From the NCBI GenBank assembly GCA_905214865.1, contig CAJMNO010000005.1, positions 1 to 64,000 on the forward strand: a stretch of 64,000 nt of DNA. Direction: 5' to 3'. The DNA is from an uncultured bacterium (GTDB lineage Bacteria; Actinomycetota; Coriobacteriia; Coriobacteriales; Atopobiaceae). The position numbers and the translations under genes are program-made. The notes below the pieces were generated by a model. That model searched no databases, was not told where the DNA came from, and was given only the letters and a program-made list of their open reading frames with translations. Positions 26,513-36,069 of the stretch are shown in pieces (position 1 is the stretch's first letter; each line of letters begins with the position of its first letter).

Positions 26513-27280
26513 TCATCCGATGGGGGAGAGGAGCTCCCGGGAGTTGTGCCCCACGGCGTCGGTGACATCAATGCCCCTGATGAGCGAGAGCTCCTCGAGC
26601 GTTCGGCGGATCTCCCCATCCACCTCGCCGGCCGAGAGGGCCGTCTTGTCCTCGGCGGGGAGGTCAGTCTCGGTGAGGAGCCTCTTCAGGGGAAGCTGAC
26701 GCGCGTACTCGCGCCCCCGCCTGGTGCGGAGCATGGGGAGCCCGACGCTGAACCAACAGCCGGCGAGCACCGCCCGGTGGAGCTCGTCCGAGGTCCCCGA
26801 GAACCAGTGGAAAACGCAACGGCACCGTTCGAGCGCACCCGTCTGCCCCAGCACGTCCAGGCACTCGCCGGCGGAGCGCACCGAGTGGACCGAGAGCACC
26901 GTGGGCGCCATGGGGTCGCTCCCCGCCGCAGCGGCCGAGCACACCCGCTCGAACGCGGAGCGCTGGACGTCGTGGGAGCCCCCGGGGACGTGGTGGGGCG
27001 AGAGGTCCATTCCCACCTCCCCGACCCAACGCGTGGTGCGTGCGAGCTCGGCGGCGCGGGCGACGTCGGCGTCCCCGCATCGCCCGTCCGCGACCCACCA
27101 GGGGTGGAGTCCAGCCGCCAGACGCACGTTCCCCTCGCCCCCCAGGAGTGGCAGCGCCCTCTCGTAGCCCGTTGGCGTAACCGTCGTCGCGAGCATCCAG
27201 AGCCCGATGGCGTCCGCGTCCCTCGCGACCCGGCGCGGGTCCCGCATGAGGTCCAGGTGCACGTGGGCGTCGAGCCTCAT
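26513..27280 (-). CDS. TatD family metal-dependent hydrolase
   Basis: A 255-residue TIM-barrel hydrolase of the TatD/YcfH family, whose members are metal-dependent DNases or act on modified nucleic acid ends. Metal ligands are visible: DAHVHLD near the N-terminus, GLHPWWV (about residue 59), VGEVGMDLS (about 87), the SVHSVRSAGE strand and HWFSG, and a late TETDLP. The start ATG at 27280 overlaps the stop of the upstream TcdA-like gene by 4 bases (ATGA), so they are coupled. The minus-strand frame stays open far upstream under valS, but that part is an artefact of GC codon bias. Confidence 0.82.
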   Translation of the reverse strand: MRLDAHVHLDLMRDPRRVARDADAIGLWMLATTVTPTGYERALPLLGGEGNVRLAAGLHPWWVADGRCGDADVARAAELARTTRWVGEVGMDLSPHHVPGGSHDVQRSAFERVCSAAAAGSDPMAPTVLSVHSVRSAGECLDVLGQTGALERCRCVFHWFSGTSDELHRAVLAGCWFSVGLPMLRTRRGREYARQLPLKRLLTETDLPAEDKTALSAGEVDGEIRRTLEELSLIRGIDVTDAVGHNSRELLSPIG

Positions 27281-28080
27281 GGCCGCCTCCCGCGACGGCG
27301 CTCCTCGCCGACGGGCTCCTGTACGTCGAGCTCGTTGTGGAGCCCCGCGATGTCGCAGATCACCCGTCCCGCGATCATCTGCCCCATGATGGGCGGCATG
27401 TAGCTCATGGTTCCCAGCGTCACGGCCTTCTCGGGACGCCCGCCGCCCGCCGGCAGCTCGTCGCCGCGTGGCGTCACGGGGAGCGGGACCTCGCTGGAGT
27501 ACAGGACCCTGAGGCCCTTGATCCCGCGCTTGCGGCACTCCTTCCTGATGACCTTGCACAGGGGGTCGCTCTTGGTGCGCTCGATGGTCGAGAAGCGCAG
27601 GCGCTCGGGGTTGAGCTTGTTCGCGCCGCCCATCGAGGCGATCTCGGGGATCCCCTCGTCCTGGCACCATTGCGCAACCAGGAGCTTCTGGCTCACGGTG
27701 TCGATCGCGTCCACCACGTAGTCGGGGCGGGGGAGGGACGAGAGGGTCTGCGCGAGGTTCTCCTTCGAGAGGAACCGATGGCAGAGCGTCACGTCGCAAT
27801 CGGGATTGATGTCGGCCACGAGGCGCCCCATGACCTCGGTCTTGGGTAGGCCCACAGTGCTGTGGAAGGCGACCGCCTGCCGGTTGATGTTGCTTGGGGC
27901 GACCACGTCGCGGTCCACGAGCACGAGGCTGCCGATGCCGCCCCGTGCGAGCGCCTCGGCGCAGTTTGACCCCACGCCGCCCAGACCGAGCACCATGACG
28001 CGGGCTCCCCGCACGCGGCGCAGTGCCTCGTCTCCCATGACCAGGCGCAGCCTGTCCGTTGCCGTCTCGTCCGTCGCCAT
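27277..28080 (-). CDS. tcdA: TcdA/ThiF-family tRNA threonylcarbamoyladenosine dehydratase
   Basis: An E1-like adenylating enzyme that cyclises the t6A modification at tRNA position 37. The nucleotide-binding fold is VMVLGLGGVGSNCAEALARG, followed by DRDVVAPSNINRQ (ThiF family) and the TcdA-typical VDAIDTVSQKLLVAQWCQ. Cys-containing KVIRKECRKRGIKGLRVLYS follows. The start is uncertain: ATG 28080 (267 residues) has a GGGGG run about 10 nt upstream; in-frame ATGs at 28089 and 28137 are possible. It is coupled to the TatD-like gene and divergent from valS. Confidence 0.8.
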   Translation of the reverse strand: MATDETATDRLRLVMGDEALRRVRGARVMVLGLGGVGSNCAEALARGGIGSLVLVDRDVVAPSNINRQAVAFHSTVGLPKTEVMGRLVADINPDCDVTLCHRFLSKENLAQTLSSLPRPDYVVDAIDTVSQKLLVAQWCQDEGIPEIASMGGANKLNPERLRFSTIERTKSDPLCKVIRKECRKRGIKGLRVLYSSEVPLPVTPRGDELPAGGGRPEKAVTLGTMSYMPPIMGQMIAGRVICDIAGLHNELDVQEPVGEERRRGRRP

Positions 28081-28170
28081 GGCGCCCATGCCCCCAGTCT
28101 CGCGTGGAACCGTCTCGTCCGCTCCATGGTATTCCATCAGAGGGCGGGGTCGGCTCTTCCACCGTGCTAT

Positions 28171-28196
28171 GCTCGTGTGCTGTCATGCACACGAGC
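28171..28196 (+). promoter_or_regulatory. Perfect inverted repeat in the valS leader
   Basis: GCTCGTGTGC and GCACACGAGC (10-bp arms, 6-nt loop) begin within a TATGCT -10-like box (28168-28173), about 70 nt before the valS start. It may be a protein operator or a 5' mRNA hairpin. No T-box consensus was found. Confidence 0.45.
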
Positions 28197-28264
28197 CCGT
28201 GGCGGTGCGCGCTCAAGACACGAGTGCCAACGCTGGCCACCAGGGCGCAACAGAAGGTGGGACA

Positions 28265-30952
28265 ATGGAAGAGATGCCCAAGACCTACGACCCCCAGGAG
28301 AGCGAGCCAGAGCTCATCCAGAAGTGGATGGATGCCGGCTGCTACCAGCGCAGCAAGGGGGTGGGTGACTGCACCGTGGTGATTCCTCCCCCCAACGTGA
28401 CGGGCATCCTGCACATGGGGCACGCCATGGACGACACCATCCAGGACACCTACATCCGCTACAACCGCATGCGCGGCCGCTCCACGCGCTGGATTCTGGG
28501 GACCGACCACGCCGGCATCGCCACCCAGACCAAGGTCGACAAGAAGCTCAAGAGCGAGGGCATCTCTCGCCTTCAGATGGGGCGCGAGAAGTTCATTGAC
28601 GCGTGCTGGGACTGGACGCACGAGTACGGCGGCACCATCGTGAGCCAGATCAAGCGCATGGGGTGCTCCATCGACTTCGACGACGAGAAGTTCACCATGA
28701 GCCCCGAGTACGCCAAGGCCGTGCGCAAGGTCTTCTGCGACTGGTACCACGACGGCCTGATCTATCGCGGCAAGCGCATCGTCAACTGGTGCCCCTCGTG
28801 CAAGACCGCCATCTCGGACGACGAGGCCGAGTACAAGGACGAGAAGGGGCACCTTTGGTTCCTGCGCTACCCGCTGACCGAGCCCGTCGACGGCATCGAG
28901 TACATCACCGTGGCGACCACCCGCCCCGAGACCATGCTGGGCGACACGGGCGTCGCCGTCTCGCCCCAGGACCCCGACAAGCAGCGCTTCGTGGGCAAGA
29001 CGGTCATGCTCCCGATCGTGGACCGCGAGATCCCCATCTTCTCCGACTGGCATGTGGACGCAAAGTTTGGCACCGGCTTCGTGAAGGTCACCCCCGCACA
29101 CGACCCCAACGACTATGCGATGGGCCAGGCTCACGACCTGCCGCAGATCAACATCTTCGACGAGACCGCCCACGTGGTGGACGGCTACGGCGAGTACTCG
29201 GGCATGTCGCGCGACGAGTGCCGCACCGCCGTGGTCGACTGGTTTGAGGAGCACGGCCTCCTCGACCACATCGAGGACCTGGACCACTCGGTCATGCATT
29301 GCTACCGGTGCGGCACCGCCCTTGAGCCATGGCTCTCGGAGCAGTGGTTCGTCGCGGTCGACAAGCTCAAGGAGCGCGCCACCAAGGTCGTCACCGACGG
29401 CGAGGTCACGTTCCACCCCGCACGCTGGACCCAGACCTACCTCACCTGGATGGAGAACCTCAAGGACTGGTGCATCAGCCGCCAGCTGTGGTGGGGTCAC
29501 CGCATCCCGGTGTTCTACTGCGAGGACTGCGGCTGGGAGGACGCCCTCATGGAGGACCCCTCCGAGTGCCCCAGGTGCCACGGCCATCACGTGCACCAGG
29601 ACGAGGACGTCCTCGACACGTGGTTCTCGTCGCAGCTGTGGACCTTCGCGACGCAGGGCTGGCCAGACCACCCCGAGCAGATGGAGGGGCACCATCCCAC
29701 CAAGGTCCTCGTGACCGCTCGCGACATCATCGCCCTGTGGGTCGCCCGCATGATCATGAGCTCCCTCTACTTCACCGACGAGGTGCCGTTCCGCGACGTG
29801 TACATCTACGCGACCATCCTCGCCAAGGACGGAAGCCGCATGAGCAAGTCCAAGGGCAACGGCGTGAACCCCATGGACCTCATCGACAAGTACGGCGCCG
29901 ACGCCATGCGCTTCAACCTGCTGACCCTCATCACAACCAACCAGGACGTCAAGTTTGACGCCAACATCAACCGCAAGACCAAGGAGCTCCTGGGAAGCCC
30001 GCGCACCGAGCAGGCCCGCGGCTTCGTGACCAAGATCTGGAACGCGAGCCGCTTCGTCCAGATGAACCTGGAAGGCTACGTCCCAGGCGATCCCAAGGCG
30101 GAGACGCCCGAGGACGCGTGGATGCTCTCCCGTCTCGCCAAGGTCGTCGCCAGCTCCACGCAGGCGCTCGAGTCCTATGACTTTGGCGAGTACGCGCGCA
30201 GCATCCAGTCGTTCTTCTGGAACGAGGTCTGCGACTGGTACATCGAGCTCTGCAAGGGGCGCCTGCTCGACGGAACCCCCGAGGAGCGCCTGCAGGTCCA
30301 GCGCAACCTGGTGTTCGTCCTCGACACCTCGCTCAGGCTCATGCACCCCGTGATGCCGTTCGTCACCGAGCGCATCTGGGACAGCCTCCCCGCCAGCGGC
30401 CTGGACGACCACTCCGCGCAGTTCCTGATGGTCGCGGAGTGGCCCGAGCCCGAGCGATTCGCCGGCTTCGTCAACGAGCGCGCCGAGCACGAGTTCGAGC
30501 TTGCCAAGCGCCTGGTCTCGGTTGTCCGCTCCACCCGCGCGCGCTATCGCCTCTCGCCCAAGGCGAGCCTGGACGTCGCGGTTCGCTGCTCCGAGGAGGA
30601 CTGCCAGACGCTCGAGGCCCAGCGCGACTTCATCTGCCGCGTGGGTCGTGTTGACCAGCTCGCCCTGGGGGCGCACCAGGACAAGCCCGCAGGGTCGGTG
30701 AGCGTGGTCGACGGTGGCCTGGAGGTGTTCGTGGTCGTGGGTGGCCTGGTCGACCTCGACGCCGAGGCAAGGCGCCTGCAGAAGGAGCTCGCCAAGGCCG
30801 AGAAGGACCTCGCCTCCGTCACCCGCACCCTCTCCAACGAGGGCTTCGTGGCAAAGGCGGCCCCCGAGGTCATCGAGAAGAAGCGCGCCCAGAAGTCCGA
30901 GCTCGAGACCACCATCGAGCAGCTCAGGGCGCAGGCGAGTGACCTGGCGTAG
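28265..30952 (+). CDS. valS: Valyl-tRNA synthetase
   Basis: An 895-residue class I synthetase. The HIGH motif lies in PPPNVTGILHMGHAMDDT (about 39-56), the KMSKS motif in KDGSRMSKSKGNGVNP (about 525). The editing domain includes ATTRPETMLGDTGVAV, and DTWFSSQLWTFATQGWP identifies the Val type. The C-terminal arm (about 835-890) is a charged coiled coil that grips tRNA in ValRS. The ATG at 28265 follows AGGTGGG; the frame open further upstream overlaps tcdA and is not coding. A strong terminator follows. Confidence 0.97.
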   Translation: MEEMPKTYDPQESEPELIQKWMDAGCYQRSKGVGDCTVVIPPPNVTGILHMGHAMDDTIQDTYIRYNRMRGRSTRWILGTDHAGIATQTKVDKKLKSEGISRLQMGREKFIDACWDWTHEYGGTIVSQIKRMGCSIDFDDEKFTMSPEYAKAVRKVFCDWYHDGLIYRGKRIVNWCPSCKTAISDDEAEYKDEKGHLWFLRYPLTEPVDGIEYITVATTRPETMLGDTGVAVSPQDPDKQRFVGKTVMLPIVDREIPIFSDWHVDAKFGTGFVKVTPAHDPNDYAMGQAHDLPQINIFDETAHVVDGYGEYSGMSRDECRTAVVDWFEEHGLLDHIEDLDHSVMHCYRCGTALEPWLSEQWFVAVDKLKERATKVVTDGEVTFHPARWTQTYLTWMENLKDWCISRQLWWGHRIPVFYCEDCGWEDALMEDPSECPRCHGHHVHQDEDVLDTWFSSQLWTFATQGWPDHPEQMEGHHPTKVLVTARDIIALWVARMIMSSLYFTDEVPFRDVYIYATILAKDGSRMSKSKGNGVNPMDLIDKYGADAMRFNLLTLITTNQDVKFDANINRKTKELLGSPRTEQARGFVTKIWNASRFVQMNLEGYVPGDPKAETPEDAWMLSRLAKVVASSTQALESYDFGEYARSIQSFFWNEVCDWYIELCKGRLLDGTPEERLQVQRNLVFVLDTSLRLMHPVMPFVTERIWDSLPASGLDDHSAQFLMVAEWPEPERFAGFVNERAEHEFELAKRLVSVVRSTRARYRLSPKASLDVAVRCSEEDCQTLEAQRDFICRVGRVDQLALGAHQDKPAGSVSVVDGGLEVFVVVGGLVDLDAEARRLQKELAKAEKDLASVTRTLSNEGFVAKAAPEVIEKKRAQKSELETTIEQLRAQASDLA

Positions 30953-30969
30953 AAAAACCGCATGTGATG

Positions 30970-30998
30970 GGGCCTCGTCCTTGGGGACGGGGCCCTTT
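30970..30998 (+). terminator. Terminator of valS
   Basis: An 11-bp stem (30970-30980 with 30985-30995, one T-G pair) with loop TTGG is followed by TTTCT. Confidence 0.88.
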
Positions 30999-31107
30999 CT
31001 CTGCTGGTGATACGTTACGTTCGGCTAATATTGGCATTACACATTCAAAACAAGTCCGCTGCGAGGCAGGGGAGAGCTGCGCGCGAGCGTGCGAGAGGGA
31101 AGACCCA

Positions 31108-31731
31108 ATGAGTCGAGTACGCCACAGGGAGGCAGTCTTCTACGACTACTTCAGACAGTCCACGAAGATCATCGTGCAGGCCGCGGAGCTGTTTGACCGC
31201 ATCGTGGGGGAGTGGCCCGCGTCGAAGCCCCTCATTCCCCAGATGAAGGAGCTCGAGACCAGGCACGACGAGCTCACCGGCAGCGTCATCGACGAGCTCA
31301 ACCGGTCCTTCATCACCCCGTTCGACCGCGGTGACATCTACTCGCTCATCTCGCTCCTCGACGGCATCGTGGACGGCCTGGAGGGGGTCTCCGCCCGCTT
31401 CGACATCTATGGCGTGAACGAGATGGTCCAGTCCACCCGCCAGATGTCCAGCCTCATTCTGCAGTGCGCGCACGAGCTCGACACGCTGTTCGAGCACTTC
31501 GAGAACTTCAAGCGCGACGGGGTGGTCCTGGAGAAGGTCAAGCGCGTGAGCGAACTGGAGGACGAGGGCGACCTGGTGTACCGCCGCGCCCTGGGCGAGG
31601 TGTTCTCCTCGTCCGCCGACCCCGTCCACGTGCTGAAGTGGAAGAGCCTGCTCGACAAGACGGAGGACGCGCTCGACAACTGCAAGCACGTCACCAACGT
31701 CGTCCACAGCGTGGTCATGAAGAATGCTTAG
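31108..31731 (+). CDS. DUF47 (PhoU-related) accessory protein of the Pit phosphate transporter
   Basis: A 207-residue, all-helical cytosolic protein of the DUF47 family. Charged helices carry the motifs FYDYFRQSTKIIVQAA and RHDELTGSVIDELNRSFITPFDRGDI, the latter close to family consensus, and end in KTEDALDNCKHVTNVVHSVVMKNA. Such proteins are encoded next to Pit permeases and modulate phosphate uptake. The ATG at 31108 follows GAGAGGGAAG. Its last 8 bases overlap the pit gene, so the two are coupled. Confidence 0.9.
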   Translation: MSRVRHREAVFYDYFRQSTKIIVQAAELFDRIVGEWPASKPLIPQMKELETRHDELTGSVIDELNRSFITPFDRGDIYSLISLLDGIVDGLEGVSARFDIYGVNEMVQSTRQMSSLILQCAHELDTLFEHFENFKRDGVVLEKVKRVSELEDEGDLVYRRALGEVFSSSADPVHVLKWKSLLDKTEDALDNCKHVTNVVHSVVMKNA

Positions 31732-32716
31732 CGGCCCGCTCATCGCCGTGCTCGTCGCAGCGTTCGCCTTCGAGTTCATCAACGGCTTCCACGACACCGC
31801 CAACGCCATCGCCACCACGGTCTACACCAGGGCGCTTCCCCCACGCGTCGCCGTGGTCTGCTCGGCGCTCATGAACTTCCTCGGGGCGCTCACGAGCGAC
31901 AAGGTCGCCATGACCATCGCGACCGGGCTCGTGGACGTGCAGCTGGGGCTGCACGTGATCCTCGCCGCCCTCCTGGGCGCCATCCTCTGGGACCTCTTCA
32001 CCTGGTGGCTCTCCATCCCCTCGAGTTCGAGCCACGCCCTCATCGGCAGCCTGGTGGGCGCCACCATGGTCTACACGGGCGGGCCCCAGGACATCAAGTG
32101 GGACGGCGTCCTGGACAAGGTCGTCATCCCCCTGTTCACCTCCCCGCTCATCGGCTTTGCCCTGGGCTTCTGCCTCATGCACGTGGTGTTCGAGCTCTTC
32201 GCAAACTGGACCTCGCACCACGCCAACGCGTTCTTCCACAAGGCGCAGATCGCCTCGTCCATGTTCATGGCGTACAGCCACGGCAACAACGACGCCCAGA
32301 AGACGATGGGCATCATCACCATCGCTCTCATCTCGGCGAACCTGCTTCCCGCGGGGTCCGACGTCCCGCTGTGGGTCAAGGTCTTCTGCGCCGCGACCAT
32401 GGCGACGGGGACCATGATCGGCGGGCAGCGCATCATGAAGACCGTCGGCCAGGGCGTCACCAAGCTGGAGCCCGTGGTGGGCTTTGTCTGCGAGACGTCC
32501 TCTGCCATCGCGATCGAGACCATGACTGCGCTGGGTGCGCCCGTCTCCACCACCCAGGTGCTCACCACCTCCATCATGGGCGCGGGCAGCGCCCGGGGGA
32601 TAAAGAACGTGCGCTGGGGCGTCGCCCGGTCGATCGTCACCGCCTGGGTGGTCACGCTTCCCGCCGCCATGGCGTTTGGAGCCGGAATCGCCTACATCGC
32701 CGAGATGCTCGTGTAG
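31724..32716 (+). CDS. pit: Pit family low-affinity inorganic phosphate transporter
   Basis: A 330-residue membrane permease coupling phosphate entry to cations. The two inverted PiT repeats are visible: GFHDTANAIATTVYTRAL near the N-terminus and YSHGNNDAQKTMGIITIAL in the second half, with the paired serine-rich loops SIPSSSSHALIGSLVGA and APVSTTQVLTTSIMGAG. About ten hydrophobic segments are present. Translation starts inside the DUF47 gene (8-bp overlap). Confidence 0.95.
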   Translation: MLSGPLIAVLVAAFAFEFINGFHDTANAIATTVYTRALPPRVAVVCSALMNFLGALTSDKVAMTIATGLVDVQLGLHVILAALLGAILWDLFTWWLSIPSSSSHALIGSLVGATMVYTGGPQDIKWDGVLDKVVIPLFTSPLIGFALGFCLMHVVFELFANWTSHHANAFFHKAQIASSMFMAYSHGNNDAQKTMGIITIALISANLLPAGSDVPLWVKVFCAATMATGTMIGGQRIMKTVGQGVTKLEPVVGFVCETSSAIAIETMTALGAPVSTTQVLTTSIMGAGSARGIKNVRWGVARSIVTAWVVTLPAAMAFGAGIAYIAEMLV

Positions 32717-32904
32717 CTTGCCGTGTGGCCGCGTCGCGGGTGCGCGTCCCGGATTGCCGGGCATGCGCGCCCGCGCATTTGGAGAGAGGGTCGCCGCCTG
32801 GCGTGGTCCCTGGCCATCCCGCCCCTCTCGCCCCGCATTCGACCCTGTCCGACCGTCATCTGCTACAGTCTGCCGTGTCTGGAGTCGACCACACGGAGGC
32901 TGGC

Positions 32905-33501
32905 ATGGAAGGCACCAAGGCCATGAAGCGCGCGGAGCGGGAGCGGCTGGTCGCCCTCCGCGACGCCCTGCCCGAGGGCGAGCGCGCGCGGGCGGACGCC
33001 GCCATCCTCAGCCGGTGCCAGGGACTGGACGCCTGGCGCAGCGCGGGCGTCATCCTGACCTACCTCAGCATGGGGAGCGAGGTGGACACCCACCCAGTCA
33101 TCCGAGCGGCGTGGGGGGTTGGGAAGACCGTGGCGCTTCCATACTGCGTCCCCCACACCCGACGGATGAGGTGGTATGCCGTGGATTCGCTCGACGGTCT
33201 CGTCCGCAGCAGGTTTGGCGTGCTGCAGCCCGACCCCGACACGTTCGGGGAGGTCGACCCGTCCGGCCCCGGTCGCCTCGCGCTCGTCCCCGCCCTCTGC
33301 TTCGACAGGGCGGGGTTCCGCCTTGGGTACGGCGGGGGGTTCTATGACACGTTCCTCTCCTCGTTCGGGGGAGGGGCGGTCGGGCTCTGCAGGGGGGTGC
33401 AGCTGAGGGACGACCTTCGCGGGGAGGGGCTCGTGGAGGCCCACGACGTGCCGGTCGGCACGGTGGTGACCGACGTCGAGACGATCGTCCCCCTCGCCTA
33501 G
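32905..33501 (+). CDS. fthC: 5-formyltetrahydrofolate cyclo-ligase
   Basis: A 198-residue ATP-dependent enzyme converting 5-formyl-THF to 5,10-methenyl-THF. Family landmarks are the N-terminal basic helix (MKRAERERLVALRDALP), LTYLSMGSEVDT, and the signature RLGYGGGFYDTFL (about residue 145) with the P-loop-like glycines. The ATG at 32905 has GGAGG 5 nt upstream; the longer in-frame extension overlaps pit and is not coding. It opens a run of folate one-carbon genes, though 170 bp separate it from fhs. Confidence 0.92.
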   Translation: MEGTKAMKRAERERLVALRDALPEGERARADAAILSRCQGLDAWRSAGVILTYLSMGSEVDTHPVIRAAWGVGKTVALPYCVPHTRRMRWYAVDSLDGLVRSRFGVLQPDPDTFGEVDPSGPGRLALVPALCFDRAGFRLGYGGGFYDTFLSSFGGGAVGLCRGVQLRDDLRGEGLVEAHDVPVGTVVTDVETIVPLA

Positions 33502-33671
33502 GGCTCGCCCTGGCGGCGAAGTCCCACCCCACGTGTGGTGGAGACGCGACGATTCCAAACGTGCGGCCGAAGCCTGCGGGCGAGTTGCACAATGTAAGGC
33601 GGTCAGTTCGTCCCGTGAGACTCGGTAACCATTGGCGTCGACCAGCGCCATAAAGCGAAAGGAAGCCAAGG

Positions 33672-35339
33672 ATGGCAAAGTCGGACATCGAGATCGCGCA
33701 GGAAGCGAAGATGCAGGACATCTTCGAGGTCGCCGAGAAGGCCGGCCTCTCCCGCGACATGATAGAGCCCTATGGCTACACCAAGGCCAAGGTCGACATC
33801 CACAGCCTGGCTGACAAGCCCCGCAAGGGCAAGCTGGTGCTGGTGACCGCGATCAACCCCACCCCCGCGGGCGAGGGCAAGACCACGACCTCGATCGGGC
33901 TCGCCGACGCCATGAACCGCCTGGGCGAGAAGACCATGCTCTGCCTTCGCGAGCCCTCGCTGGGGCCCGTCTTCGGCATCAAGGGAGGGGCCGCCGGCGG
34001 CGGGTACGCGCAGGTGGTCCCCATGGAGGACATCAACCTGCACTTCACCGGCGACTTCCACGCCATCGGCGCCGCCAACAACCTCTGCGCCGCCATGCTC
34101 GACAACCACATCAAGCAGGGCAACGCCCTGGGAATCGACCCGCGCCGCATCGTCTGGAAGCGCTGCGTCGACATGAACGACCGCCAGCTCCGCAACATCG
34201 TGGACGGCCTGGGCGGGGTCGCCAACGGGATGCCCCGCGAGGACGGCTTCGACATCACCGTCGCCTCGGAGGTCATGGCGGTGTTCTGCCTGGCGACCGA
34301 CCTCATGGACCTCAAGGAGCGCCTCTCGCGCATGGTCATCGCCTACACCTACGACCGCAAGCCCGTCACCGTGCACGACATCCACGCAGAGGGCGCGATG
34401 ACCGCCCTGCTCAAGGATGCCATCAAGCCCAACCTGGTCCAGACGCTGGAGAACAACCCCGCGTTCGTCCATGGGGGCCCGTTCGCCAACATCGCCCACG
34501 GCTGCAACTCGGTCGAGGCGACCACGACGGCCCTCAAGCTCGCCGACTACGTGGTGACGGAGGCCGGCTTCGGCGCAGACCTGGGCGCCGAGAAGTTCCT
34601 GGACATCAAGTGCCGCTACGCCAACCTGCACCCCGACGCCGTGGTCCTCGTGGCGACCGTCCGCGCGCTCAAGTACAACGGCGGCGTCCCCAAGGCCGAC
34701 CTGGGCCAGGAGAACCTCGACGCCCTGGAGAAGGGCATGCCCAACCTGCTGCAGCACGTCTCCAACATCAAGGACGTGTTTGGCCTGCCCGTGGTGGTGG
34801 CCATCAACGCGTTTCCCACCGATACCCCCGCCGAGCTCAAGATGGTCGAGGACAAGTGCCGCGAACTCGGCGTCAACGTCGCGCTCTCGCAGGTGTGGGC
34901 CAAGGGCGGCGAGGGCGGGGAGGACCTCGCCAGGGAGGTCGTGCGCCTGTGCGGCCAGCCCAACGACTTCCGCTTTGCCTACGACCTCGACGACACGATC
35001 GAGAACAAGCTCAACGCCATCGCGACCAAGGTCTATCACGCGGACGGCATCGACTTCACCACCAAGGCGGCAAAGCAGCTGAGGCAGCTGGAGGAGCAGG
35101 GCTTTGGCGGGCTCCCCATCTGCGTCGCCAAGACGCAGTACAGCTTCACGGACGACCAGCACAAGCTGGGTGCGCCGCGCGGCTTCCGCATCACGGTGCG
35201 CAACCTCAAGGTGTCCGCGGGCGCCGGCTTCATCGTCGCGCTCACGGGGGACATCATGACCATGCCGGGGCTTCCCAAGGTGCCCGCGGCCGAGAAGATC
35301 GACGTCACGCCCGACGGCAAGATCGTGGGGCTGTTCTAG
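33672..35339 (+). CDS. fhs: Formate-tetrahydrofolate ligase
   Basis: A 555-residue ATP-dependent enzyme that attaches formate to THF, giving 10-formyl-THF. The nucleotide site is [22 protein letters not shown] (about residues 58-79); [23 protein letters not shown] and [11 protein letters not shown] are strong family blocks. Length fits bacterial homotetramers (about 556). The start follows AAAGGAAGCC. The enzyme feeds FchA and FolD encoded next, supporting formate assimilation into purines, thymidylate and serine. Carbon monoxide dehydrogenase genes are not in view, so acetogenesis cannot be concluded. Confidence 0.97.
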   Translation: MAKSDIEIAQEAKMQDIFEVAEKAGLSRDMIEPYGYTKAKVDIHSLADKPRKGKLVLVTAINPTPAGEGKTTTSIGLADAMNRLGEKTMLCLREPSLGPVFGIKGGAAGGGYAQVVPMEDINLHFTGDFHAIGAANNLCAAMLDNHIKQGNALGIDPRRIVWKRCVDMNDRQLRNIVDGLGGVANGMPREDGFDITVASEVMAVFCLATDLMDLKERLSRMVIAYTYDRKPVTVHDIHAEGAMTALLKDAIKPNLVQTLENNPAFVHGGPFANIAHGCNSVEATTTALKLADYVVTEAGFGADLGAEKFLDIKCRYANLHPDAVVLVATVRALKYNGGVPKADLGQENLDALEKGMPNLLQHVSNIKDVFGLPVVVAINAFPTDTPAELKMVEDKCRELGVNVALSQVWAKGGEGGEDLAREVVRLCGQPNDFRFAYDLDDTIENKLNAIATKVYHADGIDFTTKAAKQLRQLEEQGFGGLPICVAKTQYSFTDDQHKLGAPRGFRITVRNLKVSAGAGFIVALTGDIMTMPGLPKVPAAEKIDVTPDGKIVGLF

Positions 35340-35348
35340 TCGTCGCTG

Positions 35349-35380
35349 CCGCCGGGGCCACGCGCCCCGGCGGTCCCTTT
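35349..35380 (+). terminator. Terminator-like hairpin after fhs
   Basis: A perfect 10-bp stem CCGCCGGGGC/GCCCCGGCGG with a 5-nt loop is followed by TCCCTTT. fchA starts 54 nt later, so partial read-through may set its level. Confidence 0.7.
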
Positions 35381-35433
35381 CCGGCGGCCGCGGGCCGCAT
35401 ACACCAACTAGGAGAGCATTGAGGTGGTTGGCT

Positions 35434-36069
35434 ATGGCGCAGACCATGGCTGGACGTACCGTTGCCGGCTTCTCCCAGGCCCTGGGCTCGTCCGCACCCA
35501 CGCCAGGTGGCGGCGGGGCGTCGGCCGTGGTCGCCGGCATAGGGGTCGCGCTGGGGCAGATGGTGGCGAGCCTGACCCAGGGCAAGGAGCGCTACGCGGA
35601 CGTGCAGGGGCGCATCGGCGAGATCGCGCCCAGGCTCGAGGAGCTGCGCCTTGAGCTCCTCTCGCTTGCCGACGCCGATGCGGAGGCGTTCGCGCCCCTT
35701 GCCCGGGCCTATCGGCTTCCCAGGGGCACGGAGGAGGAGCGCAGGCGCAAGGCGGAGGAGATGGAGGTCGCCCTCGCGGGGGCGTGCGTCCCGCCCATCG
35801 CGATCATGGAGCGCACCTGCGAGGCGATCGCCCTCGTGGACGAGGTGAGCCGGATCGGCTCCACCCTCGCGCTGAGCGACGCGGGGGCGGGCGCCGCGGT
35901 CCTCTCCGCCGCGCTGAGGGCGGCGAGCCTGAACGTGTTCGTCAACGCCGGTTCCATGCGGGACCGAGAGAGCGCGGAGGAGCTCGTCTCGCGCGCCCAG
36001 TCGCTGCTCGACGACGGGTGCGCGCGGGCGGACGAGGTGTTTCGCCGCGTAGAGGAGATGGTCAGATGA
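35434..36069 (+). CDS. fchA: Methenyltetrahydrofolate cyclohydrolase, FchA/FTCD family
   Basis: A 211-residue helical protein of the formiminotransferase-cyclodeaminase fold, acting as methenyl-THF cyclohydrolase or formimino-THF cyclodeaminase. Family blocks are the N-terminal SSAPTPGGGGASAVVAGIGVALGQMV, LADADAEAFAPLARAYRLP and NVFVNAGSMRD. The ATG at 35434 is preceded by GAGGTGG; a TTG at 35419 is an alternative. Its TGA overlaps the folD ATG (ATGA). The neighbouring FolD lacks cyclohydrolase residues, so this protein probably supplies that activity. Confidence 0.85.
   Translation: MAQTMAGRTVAGFSQALGSSAPTPGGGGASAVVAGIGVALGQMVASLTQGKERYADVQGRIGEIAPRLEELRLELLSLADADAEAFAPLARAYRLPRGTEEERRRKAEEMEVALAGACVPPIAIMERTCEAIALVDEVSRIGSTLALSDAGAGAAVLSAALRAASLNVFVNAGSMRDRESAEELVSRAQSLLDDGCARADEVFRRVEEMVR

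Noticed and set aside
28140..28264. T-box leader before valS
   Set aside because: The AGGGTGGNACCGCG antiterminator consensus and specifier loop are absent. The thrS leader was rejected for the same reason.
27281..30676. Very long minus-strand frame under valS joined to the TatD-like gene
   Set aside because: It is antisense to an intact valS; high-GC codon bias keeps the opposite frame open. The gene starts at 27280.
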